A DNA stretch of 64,000 nucleotides from Cohnella rhizosphaerae. GTDB lineage: Bacteria; Bacillota; Bacilli; Paenibacillales; Paenibacillaceae. A program made the position numbers and the translations under genes. The notes under the pieces are model-generated. The model ran no database searches and had not been told where the DNA came from. It saw only the letters and a program-made list of their open reading frames with translations. Shown here one piece after another: positions 1 to 9,058 of this stretch (within the stretch, counting starts at the first letter, position 1; each line of letters opens with the position of its first letter). Where the stretch lies: assembly GCF_029525575.1 (NCBI RefSeq), contig NZ_JAPDIA010000008.1:992001-1056000 (forward strand), read 5' to 3'.

Positions 1-227
1 GCGCGTTTGGGGGGAGCGGCGAACTCGTTCAGACGCTGATGAAGCATGATTTGATCGACGTATTCTGGCTCATCATCTATCCCATTACGCTCGGCGGCGG
101 GAAACGGCTGTTCGCCGGCGGCGCGATCCCGGCGGCATTCATGCTGGCCGACAGCGCGGTCGCCTCGAACGGCGTTATCGTCGTAAATTATGAGCGCGCA
201 GGCGCAATTGCAACGGGGAGTTATTAA
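1..227 (+). CDS. Dihydrofolate reductase-like (RibD C-terminal family) protein, 3' end
   Basis: The reading frame enters from the left edge (first full codon at 3) and ends at TAA 225-227, leaving the last 74 residues. The text GSGELVQTLM, then YPITLGGGKRLF and a closing VVNYERAG, matches the C-terminal end of the small stand-alone RibD_C/DHFR-like reductases common in Bacilli (YyaP/YwjB type). These are NADPH-dependent reductase-fold proteins whose substrates are mostly unknown. The N-terminal cofactor-binding half lies outside the window. It converges on the next gene and shares a bidirectional terminator with it. Family assignment is good; function is not determined. Confidence 0.72.
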   Translation, partial: AFGGSGELVQTLMKHDLIDVFWLIIYPITLGGGKRLFAGGAIPAAFMLADSAVASNGVIVVNYERAGAIATGSY

Positions 228-246
228 CCCGTTGAACTTAGAAGCC

Positions 247-290
247 AAAAAGCAACCGAAACGGCGTAGGAGTTGCCCCGGTTGCTTTTT
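247..290. terminator. Bidirectional terminator between convergent genes
   Basis: AAAAGCAACCG at 248-258 pairs perfectly with CGGTTGCTTTT at 279-289. The stem has A-rich and T-rich outer edges, so it can work as an intrinsic terminator on both strands, as expected between two convergent genes. Confidence 0.8.
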
Positions 291-312
291 GCCCGTTATT
301 CGGAAAAATGAG

Positions 313-1146
313 TTAGCTCTTATTAACGTAAACAAGCGGGTTGAGCGGACCGGCTGCAAGGTCGCCCGGCTTGCAGCCAGTCAGCCAACTTCGCAGGTCG
401 CTTTCTCTGGCTTTGCTGTCGGGCTCGGCTACGCGCGTGCCGTCCGCATAGTAAATGACCGTCATGACCTTCCGCATATGATCGGTCGGATTGCCCGGGG
501 CCGAGTGCATCGTCCAGCCGGAATGGAATGTCGCATCGCCGGCGGTCATCGCGCCGTAATTGACCGTCGGGAACCGCTTGGCTTCGATATACTGCGCCAG
601 CGTCTTATGCGACTCGTCCGAAATCTCCTGCCTGTTCACATAGCCCAGGCGATGCGTACCGGATGCGAACGTCATCGTACCCACTTCCTGCGGAATCGGT
701 ACGAGCGGCATCCACATCGTGATCGTCTTGTCCGTATCCAACGGCCAGTAAATTTGATCCTGATGCCAAGGCGTATGACCGCCGCCAGGCTCCTTGAACA
801 ACGCCTGGTCGTGATAGATACGAACGCCGTCCACGCCCATCAGCTCCGCGGCGATCTTGGCGAATCGCCGCGCCAGCGTGAACCGTCTGCATGCCTCGCT
901 TTTTTCCCACAGGTTGCCGATTTGAATGAAGGCCTTGCCGTACGTATCGCGTTCCGATACAGGCTTATCGTGATAATTCAGCTTCATGACCCAATCCGAA
1001 ATGATAGGCTCGTACTCCGCAATTTCTTCCGCGCTTGCGACGTTTTTCAAATAAATGTGGCCATTCTCCTGATAGCTGGCGACCTGCTCGGCCGACAACG
1101 AATATTCCGCGTTCAGATCCGACGACGATTCGTACAATTTGCTCAT
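313..1146 (-). CDS. Phytanoyl-CoA dioxygenase (PhyH) family protein
   Basis: A 277-residue Fe(II)/2-oxoglutarate-dependent dioxygenase of the PhyH family, which hydroxylates small molecules or lipids. The iron-binding HxD is visible in HTPWHQDQIYWP (about residue 125). The distal histidine and 2-oxoglutarate-binding arginine lie in the later HSGWTMHSAPGN...DHMRKV stretch. The start at 1146 is chosen because an AGGAGGT Shine-Dalgarno sits at 1155-1161; the frame is open to 1218 but without a better site. It is divergent from an AraC-type regulator, which probably controls it. The substrate cannot be told from sequence. Confidence 0.85.
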   Translation of the reverse strand: MSKLYESSSDLNAEYSLSAEQVASYQENGHIYLKNVASAEEIAEYEPIISDWVMKLNYHDKPVSERDTYGKAFIQIGNLWEKSEACRRFTLARRFAKIAAELMGVDGVRIYHDQALFKEPGGGHTPWHQDQIYWPLDTDKTITMWMPLVPIPQEVGTMTFASGTHRLGYVNRQEISDESHKTLAQYIEAKRFPTVNYGAMTAGDATFHSGWTMHSAPGNPTDHMRKVMTVIYYADGTRVAEPDSKARESDLRSWLTGCKPGDLAAGPLNPLVYVNKS

Positions 1147-1291
1147 GGACGTTACCTCCTGAAGTCGTTTGAGTAGATTTCGCTTAATTCCTTGAATCGC
1201 TTTCATTTTATCTCTCATCGCTCAAAAGGGCTTTGTAAATCCAAACGAGTGTTTTGTCAAAAACACCTGATTAGAGCGCGAAGCAATCTGT

Positions 1292-1297
1292 TATAAT
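1292..1297 (+). promoter_or_regulatory. Candidate -10 box of the AraC-type gene
   Basis: TATAAT lies 33 bases before the ATG at 1330, in the gap between the divergent dioxygenase and regulator genes. No convincing -35 box is visible at 16-18 bases, which would suit an activator-dependent promoter. This is weak evidence by itself. Confidence 0.35.
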
Positions 1298-1329
1298 TCA
1301 GGAAACATGGATCGCCGAAGGAGCCGCCC

Positions 1330-2235
1330 ATGCAAAATTTAGCCGACTTTATCGCCCGCCATCCTATCGTTCCTTATATTCGCCAATGCGACTTCGCCGT
1401 GCGCACGCCTTGGCATTTGGCGGAACGACGGCTGCTCGATTATTTGCTGGTATACGTTCAGAACGGACGCTGCCGGTTTTGGGTGGACGGCAAGGCTTAT
1501 TTGCTCGAACAAGGAGACTTTTGTCTAATCCAACCGAACAGCACGACTGTGCTGGAAGGTCTCAGCAACACGGTTACGCCGTTCGCACACTTCGATCTGT
1601 TCTATCACCCGGAGCGGGAAAACAGCTTTCCGACAAAAGCGGGACAAACCGTGCTCACGTCATATCTGCACCTGCTGCAGCCTCGTCTTGACGAGCTGCT
1701 GGGCGTGAGCATCCCTGCCAAGCTACAGCTTCGTACCGCTTCGAAGTTCAGGGACAAGTTCCTGCAGGTCGTCGAGCACTGGCAGTATCGAGATCCGGTG
1801 ATGCAGCTTCGCGCGCAGTCCGGGATGACCGAATTGGCGATCATGCTGCTGGAACAGCATTTAGCCGACCGGCCATCGCTGCGCACCCCTCAGTTGACGC
1901 TCAATTGGATTACTTCCTATTTCTCTTTGCACCTGGATCAGAACATCGGCATCGAGGATATGGCCAATCGCGCCAACCTGTCGCCGTCCCGGTTCAACGA
2001 TGTGTTCAAGGCGCAATACGGCGTTACGCCGCATCAGTATTTGCTCGATATGCGCATCGCCCATGCCTGCGATTTGCTGCGCAATACGGATCTGTCCCAG
2101 GAGCAAATTGCCTTGTACTGCGGCTTTGCCGACGTGCACCACTTTTCCAAAAGCTTCCGCAGGAAGCTGAGCATGCCGCCGGGCCGCTATCGGAGCGAGC
2201 AGAAGCGAATTGCGGACGAAGTATCCGGTCAATGA
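1330..2235 (+). CDS. AraC family transcriptional regulator
   Basis: A 301-residue regulator with an N-terminal cupin-like sensing domain (about residues 25-130, including YVQNGRCRFWVDGK) and a C-terminal double helix-turn-helix (about 195-295). The second helix-turn-helix shows the usual IALYCGFADVHHFSKSFRR signature. An AGGAG lies just ahead of the ATG. The divergent partner is the PhyH-family dioxygenase, so local control of that gene by a small effector is likely. The effector is unknown. Confidence 0.88.
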   Translation: MQNLADFIARHPIVPYIRQCDFAVRTPWHLAERRLLDYLLVYVQNGRCRFWVDGKAYLLEQGDFCLIQPNSTTVLEGLSNTVTPFAHFDLFYHPERENSFPTKAGQTVLTSYLHLLQPRLDELLGVSIPAKLQLRTASKFRDKFLQVVEHWQYRDPVMQLRAQSGMTELAIMLLEQHLADRPSLRTPQLTLNWITSYFSLHLDQNIGIEDMANRANLSPSRFNDVFKAQYGVTPHQYLLDMRIAHACDLLRNTDLSQEQIALYCGFADVHHFSKSFRRKLSMPPGRYRSEQKRIADEVSGQ

Positions 2236-2258
2236 ATGAACAACCGAGACATTAGGAG

Positions 2259-2286
2259 TGCCGCTGTCAAAGAGCGGTCTTTTCTT
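2259..2286 (+). terminator. Terminator after the AraC-type gene
   Basis: CCGCT at 2261-2265 pairs with AGCGG at 2273-2277, followed by TCTTTTCTT. A short but typical intrinsic terminator, separating this gene from the Ntn-hydrolase downstream. Confidence 0.55.
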
Positions 2287-2457
2287 ATCGGCAACGGACA
2301 TAAGAACGGGCGAAAGCGAGGGATGCAAGATGCAATAAAAATAACGAAATTTTTTTCTGTTCTTGTTCGTCGTTACGAAATGTCGTCGTGCGCGATTGTG
2401 CGACTAACTTTCGTCATGATATGGTGGGTGTCATTCGATTCAGGGGGAGTGGACGGG

Positions 2458-4044
2458 ATGGAGGAGCTGCGGCCAGCGATCGGAACGGAAGCGATGGTGG
2501 TCAGCCCGCATGCCCTGGCATCCGCGGCCGGCGCGCGGATCTTGGAGCGAGGAGGCAACGCCTTCGATGCGGCGGTAGCCGTGAGCGCTTGTCTGGCGGT
2601 CGTCTATCCCCACATGACGGGCCTCGGAGGCGACTCCTTCTGGTTAACTTATTCACCTGCCGAAGGCAGCGTACGGGGCTACAACGGCAGCGGGCGCGCC
2701 GGGTCTTTGGCGATGCCTGAAGCGTTCGCGAACTGCGGGACGATTCCGACCCGCGGGGTTCGCAGCGCCATCACGGTGCCGGGGATGGTCGACGCATGGT
2801 CGGCCGTTCACGGCGAATACGGACGCTTGCCGCAGGCCGATGTACTGTCGCCCGCGATCGCCTATGCCGAGGGAGGATTCCCGCTGTCGGCCGACCAAGC
2901 TGCCCATTCGAGTCGGCATAGGCAGATGCTGATGGCGACGCCCGGCACATCGGCCATCTACTTGCCGGACGGACGCGTGCCGGCTGCCGGCACGAGATTC
3001 CTTCAAAAGCAGCTCGCACGCACGCTCCGGACGATCGCGGCCGGCGGACGCGACGCGTTCTACCAAGGAGAGATCGGGGCGGAGATCGCCGATTACTTGC
3101 GGCAGCGAGAAGGCTTGTTGACGAGGGAGGACATCGCCGCGCACCGGGGCGATTGGGTCGAGCCGTTGACTTCGGGCTACCGGGGTTACGATATCTATCA
3201 GATGCCGCCGAATTCGCAAGGATTCGTCGGACTGATGGCGATGAACGTCTTGGAGAAGTTCGACCTGGGCGCGATCGAACATGGCTCCACCGCGTATTAC
3301 CACCTTCTGATCGAAGCGGTCAAGCGCTGCTTCCGCGATCGCGACGAGGTGCTGACCGATCCGGATTTTGCCGATATCCCGCTTGGGCGCCTGCTCGACA
3401 AATCGTACGCGGCCGAGCTGGCCTCCGCCATCGGCCGGAACAGCGCCGCGCCTGCCGAAGCCAAGCCGATGGGCAGCGATACGGCGTATGCCGCCGTCGT
3501 CGATAAGGAAGGGAACGCCGTATCCTTCATCCAGAGTCTATACTTCGAGTTCGGTTCCGGCGTCGTCGCGGGCGACACAGGCATTCTGCTGCAAAACCGC
3601 GGTTCGTTTTTTTCGCTGGACCGCGCCCATGTCAACTGCGTGATGCCGGGCAAGCGGACGTTCCATACGCTGATGCCTGCCATGGCGTTGCGCGGCGGAC
3701 GTCCATGCCTGCTCTACGGCACGCAAGGCGGGGAAGGACAGCCTCAGACGCAGACGGCCGTCTTTACGAGAATGGTCGATTACGGCATGAATCCGCAGCG
3801 TGCGGTAAGCGAACCCCGCTGGCTATGGGGGCGAACGTGGGGCGAACCGACGAGCGAGCTGAAGCTGGAATCGCGGATCGATCCGGCAGTCGCCGCCGCC
3901 CTTGCCGCCGCCGGCCATGAAGTGCGGGTCGTCGGCGCCTATGACGGAAGAATGGGGCACGCCCACGCGATCAAAGTGGACGAAGCCGGCTTCCTGGAAG
4001 GCGGCGCCGATCCTCGCAGCGACGGGGCGGCCATCGGCTGGTAG
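2458..4044 (+). CDS. Gamma-glutamyltransferase-fold Ntn-hydrolase (YwrD/HpxW-like)
   Basis: A 528-residue self-processing Ntn-hydrolase. The early block GGNAFDAAVAVSACLAVVYPH and the late GGEGQPQTQTAVF belong to this family. The putative nucleophile is the Thr of GSDTAYAAVVD (about residue 340), where the chain would split into two subunits. No signal peptide is seen, as in cytoplasmic YwrD/HpxW-type members and unlike secreted GGT. The start at 2458 follows GGGGGAG at good spacing. In Klebsiella, HpxW of this family is an oxamate amidohydrolase in urate breakdown. Its place beside pucR and the purine cluster makes that role plausible here, but it is an inference. Confidence 0.8.
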   Translation: MEELRPAIGTEAMVVSPHALASAAGARILERGGNAFDAAVAVSACLAVVYPHMTGLGGDSFWLTYSPAEGSVRGYNGSGRAGSLAMPEAFANCGTIPTRGVRSAITVPGMVDAWSAVHGEYGRLPQADVLSPAIAYAEGGFPLSADQAAHSSRHRQMLMATPGTSAIYLPDGRVPAAGTRFLQKQLARTLRTIAAGGRDAFYQGEIGAEIADYLRQREGLLTREDIAAHRGDWVEPLTSGYRGYDIYQMPPNSQGFVGLMAMNVLEKFDLGAIEHGSTAYYHLLIEAVKRCFRDRDEVLTDPDFADIPLGRLLDKSYAAELASAIGRNSAAPAEAKPMGSDTAYAAVVDKEGNAVSFIQSLYFEFGSGVVAGDTGILLQNRGSFFSLDRAHVNCVMPGKRTFHTLMPAMALRGGRPCLLYGTQGGEGQPQTQTAVFTRMVDYGMNPQRAVSEPRWLWGRTWGEPTSELKLESRIDPAVAAALAAAGHEVRVVGAYDGRMGHAHAIKVDEAGFLEGGADPRSDGAAIGW

Positions 4045-4086
4045 AGCCGACGCCGCCCTGCGCGTTCCGGCCTCCCTTGGCGACCG

Positions 4087-5685
4087 TCAAGCGCGCTGCT
4101 GATTCAGCATATGCTTGAATAGAAGGACGAGCTTCAGCTTCAGCAGATGGGCATGCGACTTGAAGTCGACTTGAAGCAATTCGCCAATCTTATCGAGACG
4201 GTATGCGGCCGTATTGCGGTGAATATAAAGCTGCTTCGCAGTCTCGTTGATTTGACCGTTGTTTTCCATATAAAGCTCGAGCGTGCGAAGCAAATCCTGC
4301 GCGGAGTCAGGCGACTTGTCGATGATCGGCGACAGCGTCATGTCGAGGAAGCGGCGCATTTTCTCTTCCGGCACCGATTGGAAGATGTAGGCCATCTCGA
4401 CCGTTTCATATTCCGTCAATAAAGCGTCCATGCCCAGCCGATCGGCCGTTTCCCTGGCGTCCACGCATTCGCGGTACGCCTGTTCGAGCTGCTCGGGCTT
4501 ATGCTTCGCATAGCTGAGGGCGATTCGCAATTTGCCTCCCGGTTCGAGAGCAAGGTCGGAGAAAATGCGCGCGAGCAGGGAGGAAGCATTGCCTCCGGCG
4601 AAAGCGGAGCAGCCGGTCGGCAGGACCGACAAGATCGAATCGCCGACCTGGAAGTGGAGATTGCTTGATTCTTTAAGCAAGGGATTGTATCGGAACTCCT
4701 GGCGGATCGTCCGGAGCAGCCGTTCCTTCTTCGTCACGCCGATGGCGCCGACGTGGAACACCGCGCATCGGTAGGACCCGCTGCCGAACGGGATGCCGAG
4801 CCTCGAGGCGCATTCGAGCAGCGTATCGACGGAGATATGGCGCTTCAAGTAATTATGGAGCAGCGACACGAACTCGTTCTGCGTCGATTGCTCCAGATCC
4901 TGCCGTTCGACAGCGTTCAGATGGTGGGAGATCATCTCCGCCGCTTGATGGTACAAACCTTCTTCCTCTTTGGGAGGCAAGCCTCGGGAAAGCTGGAAGA
5001 CAACGCTGCCCATCGTATCCTGCCCCGCGGCCGCGCTCTTCAGCGGCAGCCGCATCAGGCGGCCGTTCTCCGTCCTGAGCCATTGGGCATTCAGCTTTTG
5101 CGGCTGCTTCAGAATCGGATCCAGCTCCGACGGGTTCAAGCTGCAATGAAGGACCTGGCCGCGAAGGCCGACGACGGCCATCGGCACCCCCAGGATGGCG
5201 TCGATCGTCCGAAGCATCTCGCTCGCGGGACCGGGTGCCAGCGCGAAGCGCATCAACGCCTTCTGTTTGTCGAGAACGCCGTGCAGAAGCTTGGTACTGC
5301 GTTGGAGCTCGGCGTTGAAAAGTCCCTTCATCTGATCGGAGAAGGTGAAGGGGAACGGCAGCTCAATCAGCGGAAATCCAAGCCTGTCGGCTTCCGCCAG
5401 CATATCCTCGGGCACTTGCGCCCAGAACCTGCCGAGTTTGATGCCGATGCCTGCGGCGCCCATCCGAGCCAGCTTGCGAAGCAGCTGCACCCCGTCGGAC
5501 GGCGCGTCCTTCATCAGATAAGCGGTCGTGAACAGAATATCGCCTTCGCGAACCCAATCGGCGATGTCGGGGGCGTCCATCACATTGACGGACTTGACGA
5601 TCCGATTGACGCCGTTCTGCCCTGCCGTAAGTTTGCCTTCGGACAGCGGGTAAATTTTGAGCGCGTCTTCCACGGTTAAATACAT
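4087..5685 (-). CDS. pucR: PucR family transcriptional regulator of purine catabolism
   Basis: A 532-residue regulator with an N-terminal PucR domain (about residues 8-125: EGKLTAGQNGVNRIVKSV, then MDAPDIADWVREGDILFTT), a long middle region and a C-terminal helix-turn-helix (about 470-530, NNGQINETAKQLYIHRNTAA). In B. subtilis, PucR activates the puc genes when purine nitrogen is available, with allantoin-type intermediates as effectors. The start at 5685 follows GGAGGG on the minus strand. It is convergent with the Ntn-hydrolase and divergent from the amidase that heads the purine cluster, the expected place for its regulator. Confidence 0.92.
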   Translation of the reverse strand: MYLTVEDALKIYPLSEGKLTAGQNGVNRIVKSVNVMDAPDIADWVREGDILFTTAYLMKDAPSDGVQLLRKLARMGAAGIGIKLGRFWAQVPEDMLAEADRLGFPLIELPFPFTFSDQMKGLFNAELQRSTKLLHGVLDKQKALMRFALAPGPASEMLRTIDAILGVPMAVVGLRGQVLHCSLNPSELDPILKQPQKLNAQWLRTENGRLMRLPLKSAAAGQDTMGSVVFQLSRGLPPKEEEGLYHQAAEMISHHLNAVERQDLEQSTQNEFVSLLHNYLKRHISVDTLLECASRLGIPFGSGSYRCAVFHVGAIGVTKKERLLRTIRQEFRYNPLLKESSNLHFQVGDSILSVLPTGCSAFAGGNASSLLARIFSDLALEPGGKLRIALSYAKHKPEQLEQAYRECVDARETADRLGMDALLTEYETVEMAYIFQSVPEEKMRRFLDMTLSPIIDKSPDSAQDLLRTLELYMENNGQINETAKQLYIHRNTAAYRLDKIGELLQVDFKSHAHLLKLKLVLLFKHMLNQQRA

Positions 5686-6027
5686 GGCGGAATCCCTCCT
5701 CGATCGCAATTCCCGATATTCTTTTTTAAGCTTGCGTTAACCTTGAAGGCACGATAAATGCGGCTTCTTCGCGGACGGGACGGCAGCGGTCGGATCTGTC
5801 GGTCGGAGGGAAGGGGGGGACGATCTGCAAATGGATTTTGAAGTCGGATGCGCGTGAGATTACATGCCACAAATAGACGAGAGCTGATTTTCACTCATTT
5901 TAGACGATAAAGAATTACAAATCAATGGGTGATTTATTGTAATTTCCTACAATTCGAGCGCTCCCCCGTTCGTTTGGCGGCGTTAATGTTATATATACTT
6001 ACATTAACGAAAAAGGGAGGGAAGCCG
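5686..6027. promoter_or_regulatory. Divergent control region pucR / amidase with perfect inverted repeat
   Basis: This gene-free stretch is AT-rich in its right half. It holds a perfect 9-base inverted repeat, CGTTAATGT at 5981-5989 and ACATTAACG at 6001-6009, immediately ahead of the amidase ribosome site (GGGAGGG). ATGGGTGATT at 5925-5934 is nearly repeated at the same distance before the xanthine dehydrogenase genes (8960-8969). These are candidate PucR or other operator sites. No RNA gene or riboswitch fold is apparent. Confidence 0.5.
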
Positions 6028-7222
6028 ATGCCGGGCGCTTGGAACGCATATATCAAAGAAGCTTTAACGGTGGAACCGACCGGCGCCGGCTCGCTCGACC
6101 ATTTGAAATTCGCCGCTAAAGACGTGTTCGGGATCGCCGGACACGCCAACTCCGCGGGCAATCCGGATTGGCTGAACAGCCACGAGCCCGCCAGGAAAAA
6201 CGCGGAAGCCATAGCGCGTCTTCTGCGGCAGGGCGCCCGCCTCCAAGGGGCGGCCGTCACGGATGAGCTGATGTTCAGCCTGAACGGCGAAAACCATCAC
6301 TTCGGCACGCCGGTCAACCCCCGTGCGCCCGGATGCATTCCCGGCGGCTCTTCGAGCGGCTCGGCCGTGGCCGCCGCCGCCGGTCTCGCGGACTTCGGGC
6401 TCGGCACCGATACGGGCGGCTCCGTCCGCGTTCCGTCCGCCTATTGCGGGCTGTTCGGCGTTCGCCCGACCCATGGCCTCGTACCGGTCGAGGGCGTGAT
6501 CCCGTTAGCCTCAAGCTTCGACACGGTCGGCTGGATGGCGCGCGACGCCCGGACGCTCAGGCTCGTCGGGGAAGCGTTGATCGGCGACGCCGTTAACGAC
6601 GCAGGCGAATTCGGCCGCCTGCTGGTAGCGGAAGACGCCTGGGAAATCGCCGAGGACGGCTGCAGGCAGGCGCTTCGCGCTTCGCTTGATGAATGGGATC
6701 GGAAAATGGAAGCCCAGACGATCGCGCTGAGCCCGACAGGGCTGGCGGACTGGGCGGCTGCGTTCCGTACCCTTCAAGGCTTCGAGATCTGGGCGGCCCA
6801 CGGCGAATGGATCGAACGTGCGAAGCCGCGGTTCGGCCGGGGCATCGCCGAGCGTTTCGCTTGGGCGAGCAAGATTCGCCGGGAGGATTATGCTGGCGCC
6901 TTGCCCAAGCGGCATCAGGTTCGGGAGCGTCTTGTTTCGCTGCTGGGGGGATAACGGCTTGCTCGCCATTCCGACGGTGCCCGGTCCCGCCCCTCGCATC
7001 GGGCTGCCGGACGATGAAGTGGAGCGGACGCGAACGAAAACGATGCAGCTCTCCTGCATCGCCGGTCTCGGCGGGCTGCCTCAAGTGACGATACCGATCG
7101 ACGGCCCTGGCGGATCGCCAGTCGGGTTGTCGTTCATCGCCGGTCCGCAGCGGGATAAACGCCTGCTTCGCTGGGTAAGCGACAGGTTTTCGCGAAGGGA
7201 TCAAGGCCAGGCGACGACCTGA
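6028..7222 (+). CDS. Amidase signature family enzyme (GatA/AtzF-like), frameshifted
   Basis: A cytoplasmic amidase of about 397 residues after correction. The Ser-cisSer-Lys triad is visible: Lys in KFAAKDVFG (about 30), Ser in GGSSSGSAVAAAAG, nucleophile Ser in GTDTGGSVRVPSA. The frame breaks at a G6 run (6945-6950); reading five Gs joins it to LLGDNGLLAIPTVPGPAP and the C-terminus ending at 7222. The ATG at 6028 follows GGGAGGG. It leads the cluster divergently from pucR. PucG makes oxalurate, and Klebsiella pairs an amidase (HpxY) with the Ntn-hydrolase HpxW, so oxalurate or a ureide is a plausible substrate; not proven. Confidence 0.78.
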
Positions 7223-7281
7223 CGACGTCTTTGCGCCGACGAGCCAGGGGAAATCGCAATCTTGACGGGGAGGCATGGGTC

Positions 7282-8250
7282 ATGGACACAGAATCGTTGT
7301 TCGCGATTGCCGAACGATGCCGCTCCCCCGCGGCGCTGGCCACGCTAATCGAGGCCCAAGGTCATTCCTACCGCAAAGCGGGAGCTGCCATGCTCCTGAC
7401 GTCTCGCGGCAAGACGGTCGGCAGTCTCAGCCCGGGCTGTCTGGAGGCGGACCTTGCGCTCAAGGCCGAGGAGGCGGTGACCGCGAACAGACATGCGATC
7501 GCCGCGTACAATCTGAGGCCCGAGGAGGATGCCGTGTGGGGGGAAGAGATCGGCTGCGGCGGAACGTTGCGGGTTTTGCTCGAGCCGTTGACGGACGAAT
7601 TGCGGTCGGCGCTTGGCGAAGTCGTCCGCTCCGTGCGCGAAGGCCGGGGAGCGCGGCTCGTTCGTCGTTTAAACGGCGACCGGCTCGCATACGAGGTCCG
7701 TCCTTCTTTAATTCCAGTCGGTTCGGACACAAGCCGCCGGGACGCGGAAACGCCGTTCTACGAATCGCTTCATTATCCGAGCGAGCGTCTGTTGATCTTC
7801 GGAGCGGGGGAAGAGGCGGCGGCGACGGAAGAATTGGCGAGAGGCATCGGATTCCGAACGATCGTGGCCGATTGGCGCCCGGCGCTCTGCGGACCGGGCC
7901 GGTTCCCTTCGTCTTGCACGATTGTCGGCGACGCGGCCGAGATCGTCGCGCAGCTTCAGGTCGGGAAAACCGACTTTGTCATGCTGGCGAGCCACAACCT
8001 GCGGCGGGACAAGGAGATGTATGACCGAATCGTCCCTTTGCGCCCCGCTTATCTCGGCATCGTCGGCTCGAAGGCCCGCATCGGCCGTTTGTTGGAGGGG
8101 ACTGCGCCGCCTTCGTTCGTCAAGGCGCCCATCGGCCTTCCGATCCTTGCGGAGGGAGCAACGGAGATTGCTGTCAGCATCGCGGCGGAGCTGATCGAAT
8201 GGCGCCGCCGGCTTCGCGCTTCCTACGGAGAAGGGAGGCAGTCGCCATGA
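7282..8250 (+). CDS. pucA: XdhC/PucA-like molybdenum cofactor insertion factor
   Basis: A 322-residue XdhC/CoxI family protein, needed to load sulfurated molybdopterin into xanthine dehydrogenase. The N-terminal domain has the family block RKAGAAMLLTSRG...VGSLSPGCLEADL (about 30-65). The C-terminal half is a Rossmann-like domain starting LLIFGAGEEAA and containing VMLASHNLRRDKEMY. The ATG at 7282 follows GGGGAGG at 7267-7273. Its stop overlaps the next start (ATGA), so it is translationally coupled to the MobA-like gene. Confidence 0.88.
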   Translation: MDTESLFAIAERCRSPAALATLIEAQGHSYRKAGAAMLLTSRGKTVGSLSPGCLEADLALKAEEAVTANRHAIAAYNLRPEEDAVWGEEIGCGGTLRVLLEPLTDELRSALGEVVRSVREGRGARLVRRLNGDRLAYEVRPSLIPVGSDTSRRDAETPFYESLHYPSERLLIFGAGEEAAATEELARGIGFRTIVADWRPALCGPGRFPSSCTIVGDAAEIVAQLQVGKTDFVMLASHNLRRDKEMYDRIVPLRPAYLGIVGSKARIGRLLEGTAPPSFVKAPIGLPILAEGATEIAVSIAAELIEWRRRLRASYGEGRQSP

Positions 8251-8904
8251 TCGCGGGCATCTACCTGGCCGCCGGAGCGGGCAGCCGGATGAACGGGCCG
8301 AAGCTGGCCGCGGAGCTATTGCCTGGCGTGCCGCTTGGCGCATACGCACTCCGAACGCTGTTAACGGCCGGACTCGACGTCGTCTATGCGATCGTCAGGC
8401 CGGGAGCCGAGTTCGATTGGCTCTCGAGAAACACGGCCGATAAGTTATGGAAAGCGGGGGCGGCGTCACAGCAACGCGGGACGCCGCTTGAGACGGTCGT
8501 CTGCAACGACGCGGAGCGGGGGGATGGCCCATTCGCTCCGCTGCGGCATCGGCCGGGCGGTGGCTACCGGGCAGGAGGCTGCGATCGTGATGCTCGCCGA
8601 CCAGCCGTTCGTCACGGCGGCGATGGTGCGCGCCTTGATCGCCTGTTGGCGGGCGAATCCCGCGAGCGATTATGCGGCCGGCGGAACGGGAGACGCGATG
8701 ACGCCTCCCGTGCTGCTGGCCCGCTCGACATTCTCGCGAATCCTTGATTTGGAAGGCGATACGGGGGCCAAACGGCTGATTCAAAGCGCCGGGTTCATTG
8801 GCGTGGAATGCCCGTTCGAGGAACCGGCGCTTTTGCTGGACGTGGATACGCCTCATGATTTAGCGCGAGCGAGACGTATCGCCGCACAATTGAATGTTAT
8901 TTAA
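8247..8904 (+). CDS. pucB: MobA-like nucleotidyltransferase (PucB-like), frameshifted
   Basis: About 218 residues after correction. The N-terminus IAGIYLAAGAGSRMNGPKL is the nucleotide-binding LAAGxxxRM motif of MobA/MocA-type cytidylyl- or guanylyltransferases; ADQPFVTAAMV and LLLDVDTPHDL complete the fold. The frame is broken at a G6 run (8518-8523); five Gs give ERGMAHSLRCGI and run on to TAA at 8904. It probably makes the dinucleotide form of molybdopterin for xanthine dehydrogenase, as PucB is thought to do in B. subtilis. Confidence 0.8.
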
Positions 8905-9058
8905 CATAACGTATTTAATCCGATTAATTGTGCAGCGAGACCAATTAAAGTTCTGATTCATGGGTAATTCACACAATTCAACGTTAACTATATTTACGTA
9001 AAGTCGACACTTTCTTATATTGATTGTAACAATCGACTTCCTGAAAGGGGGCGTCGCC
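8896..9058 (+). promoter_or_regulatory. Control region before the xanthine dehydrogenase genes
   Basis: The AT-rich gap holds several dyads: GTTAT/ATAAC at 8896-8910 over the previous stop codon, and AAGTCGA (9001-9007) with TCGACTT (9033-9039). ATGGGTAATT at 8960-8969 matches the motif before the amidase at nearly the same distance from the start codon (99 versus 103 bases). This suggests a second, co-regulated promoter for pucC onward. Confidence 0.45.

Noticed and set aside
5686..6027. Purine riboswitch before the purine genes
   Set aside because: I looked for the conserved purine-aptamer core in this gap and at 8905-9058 and did not find it.
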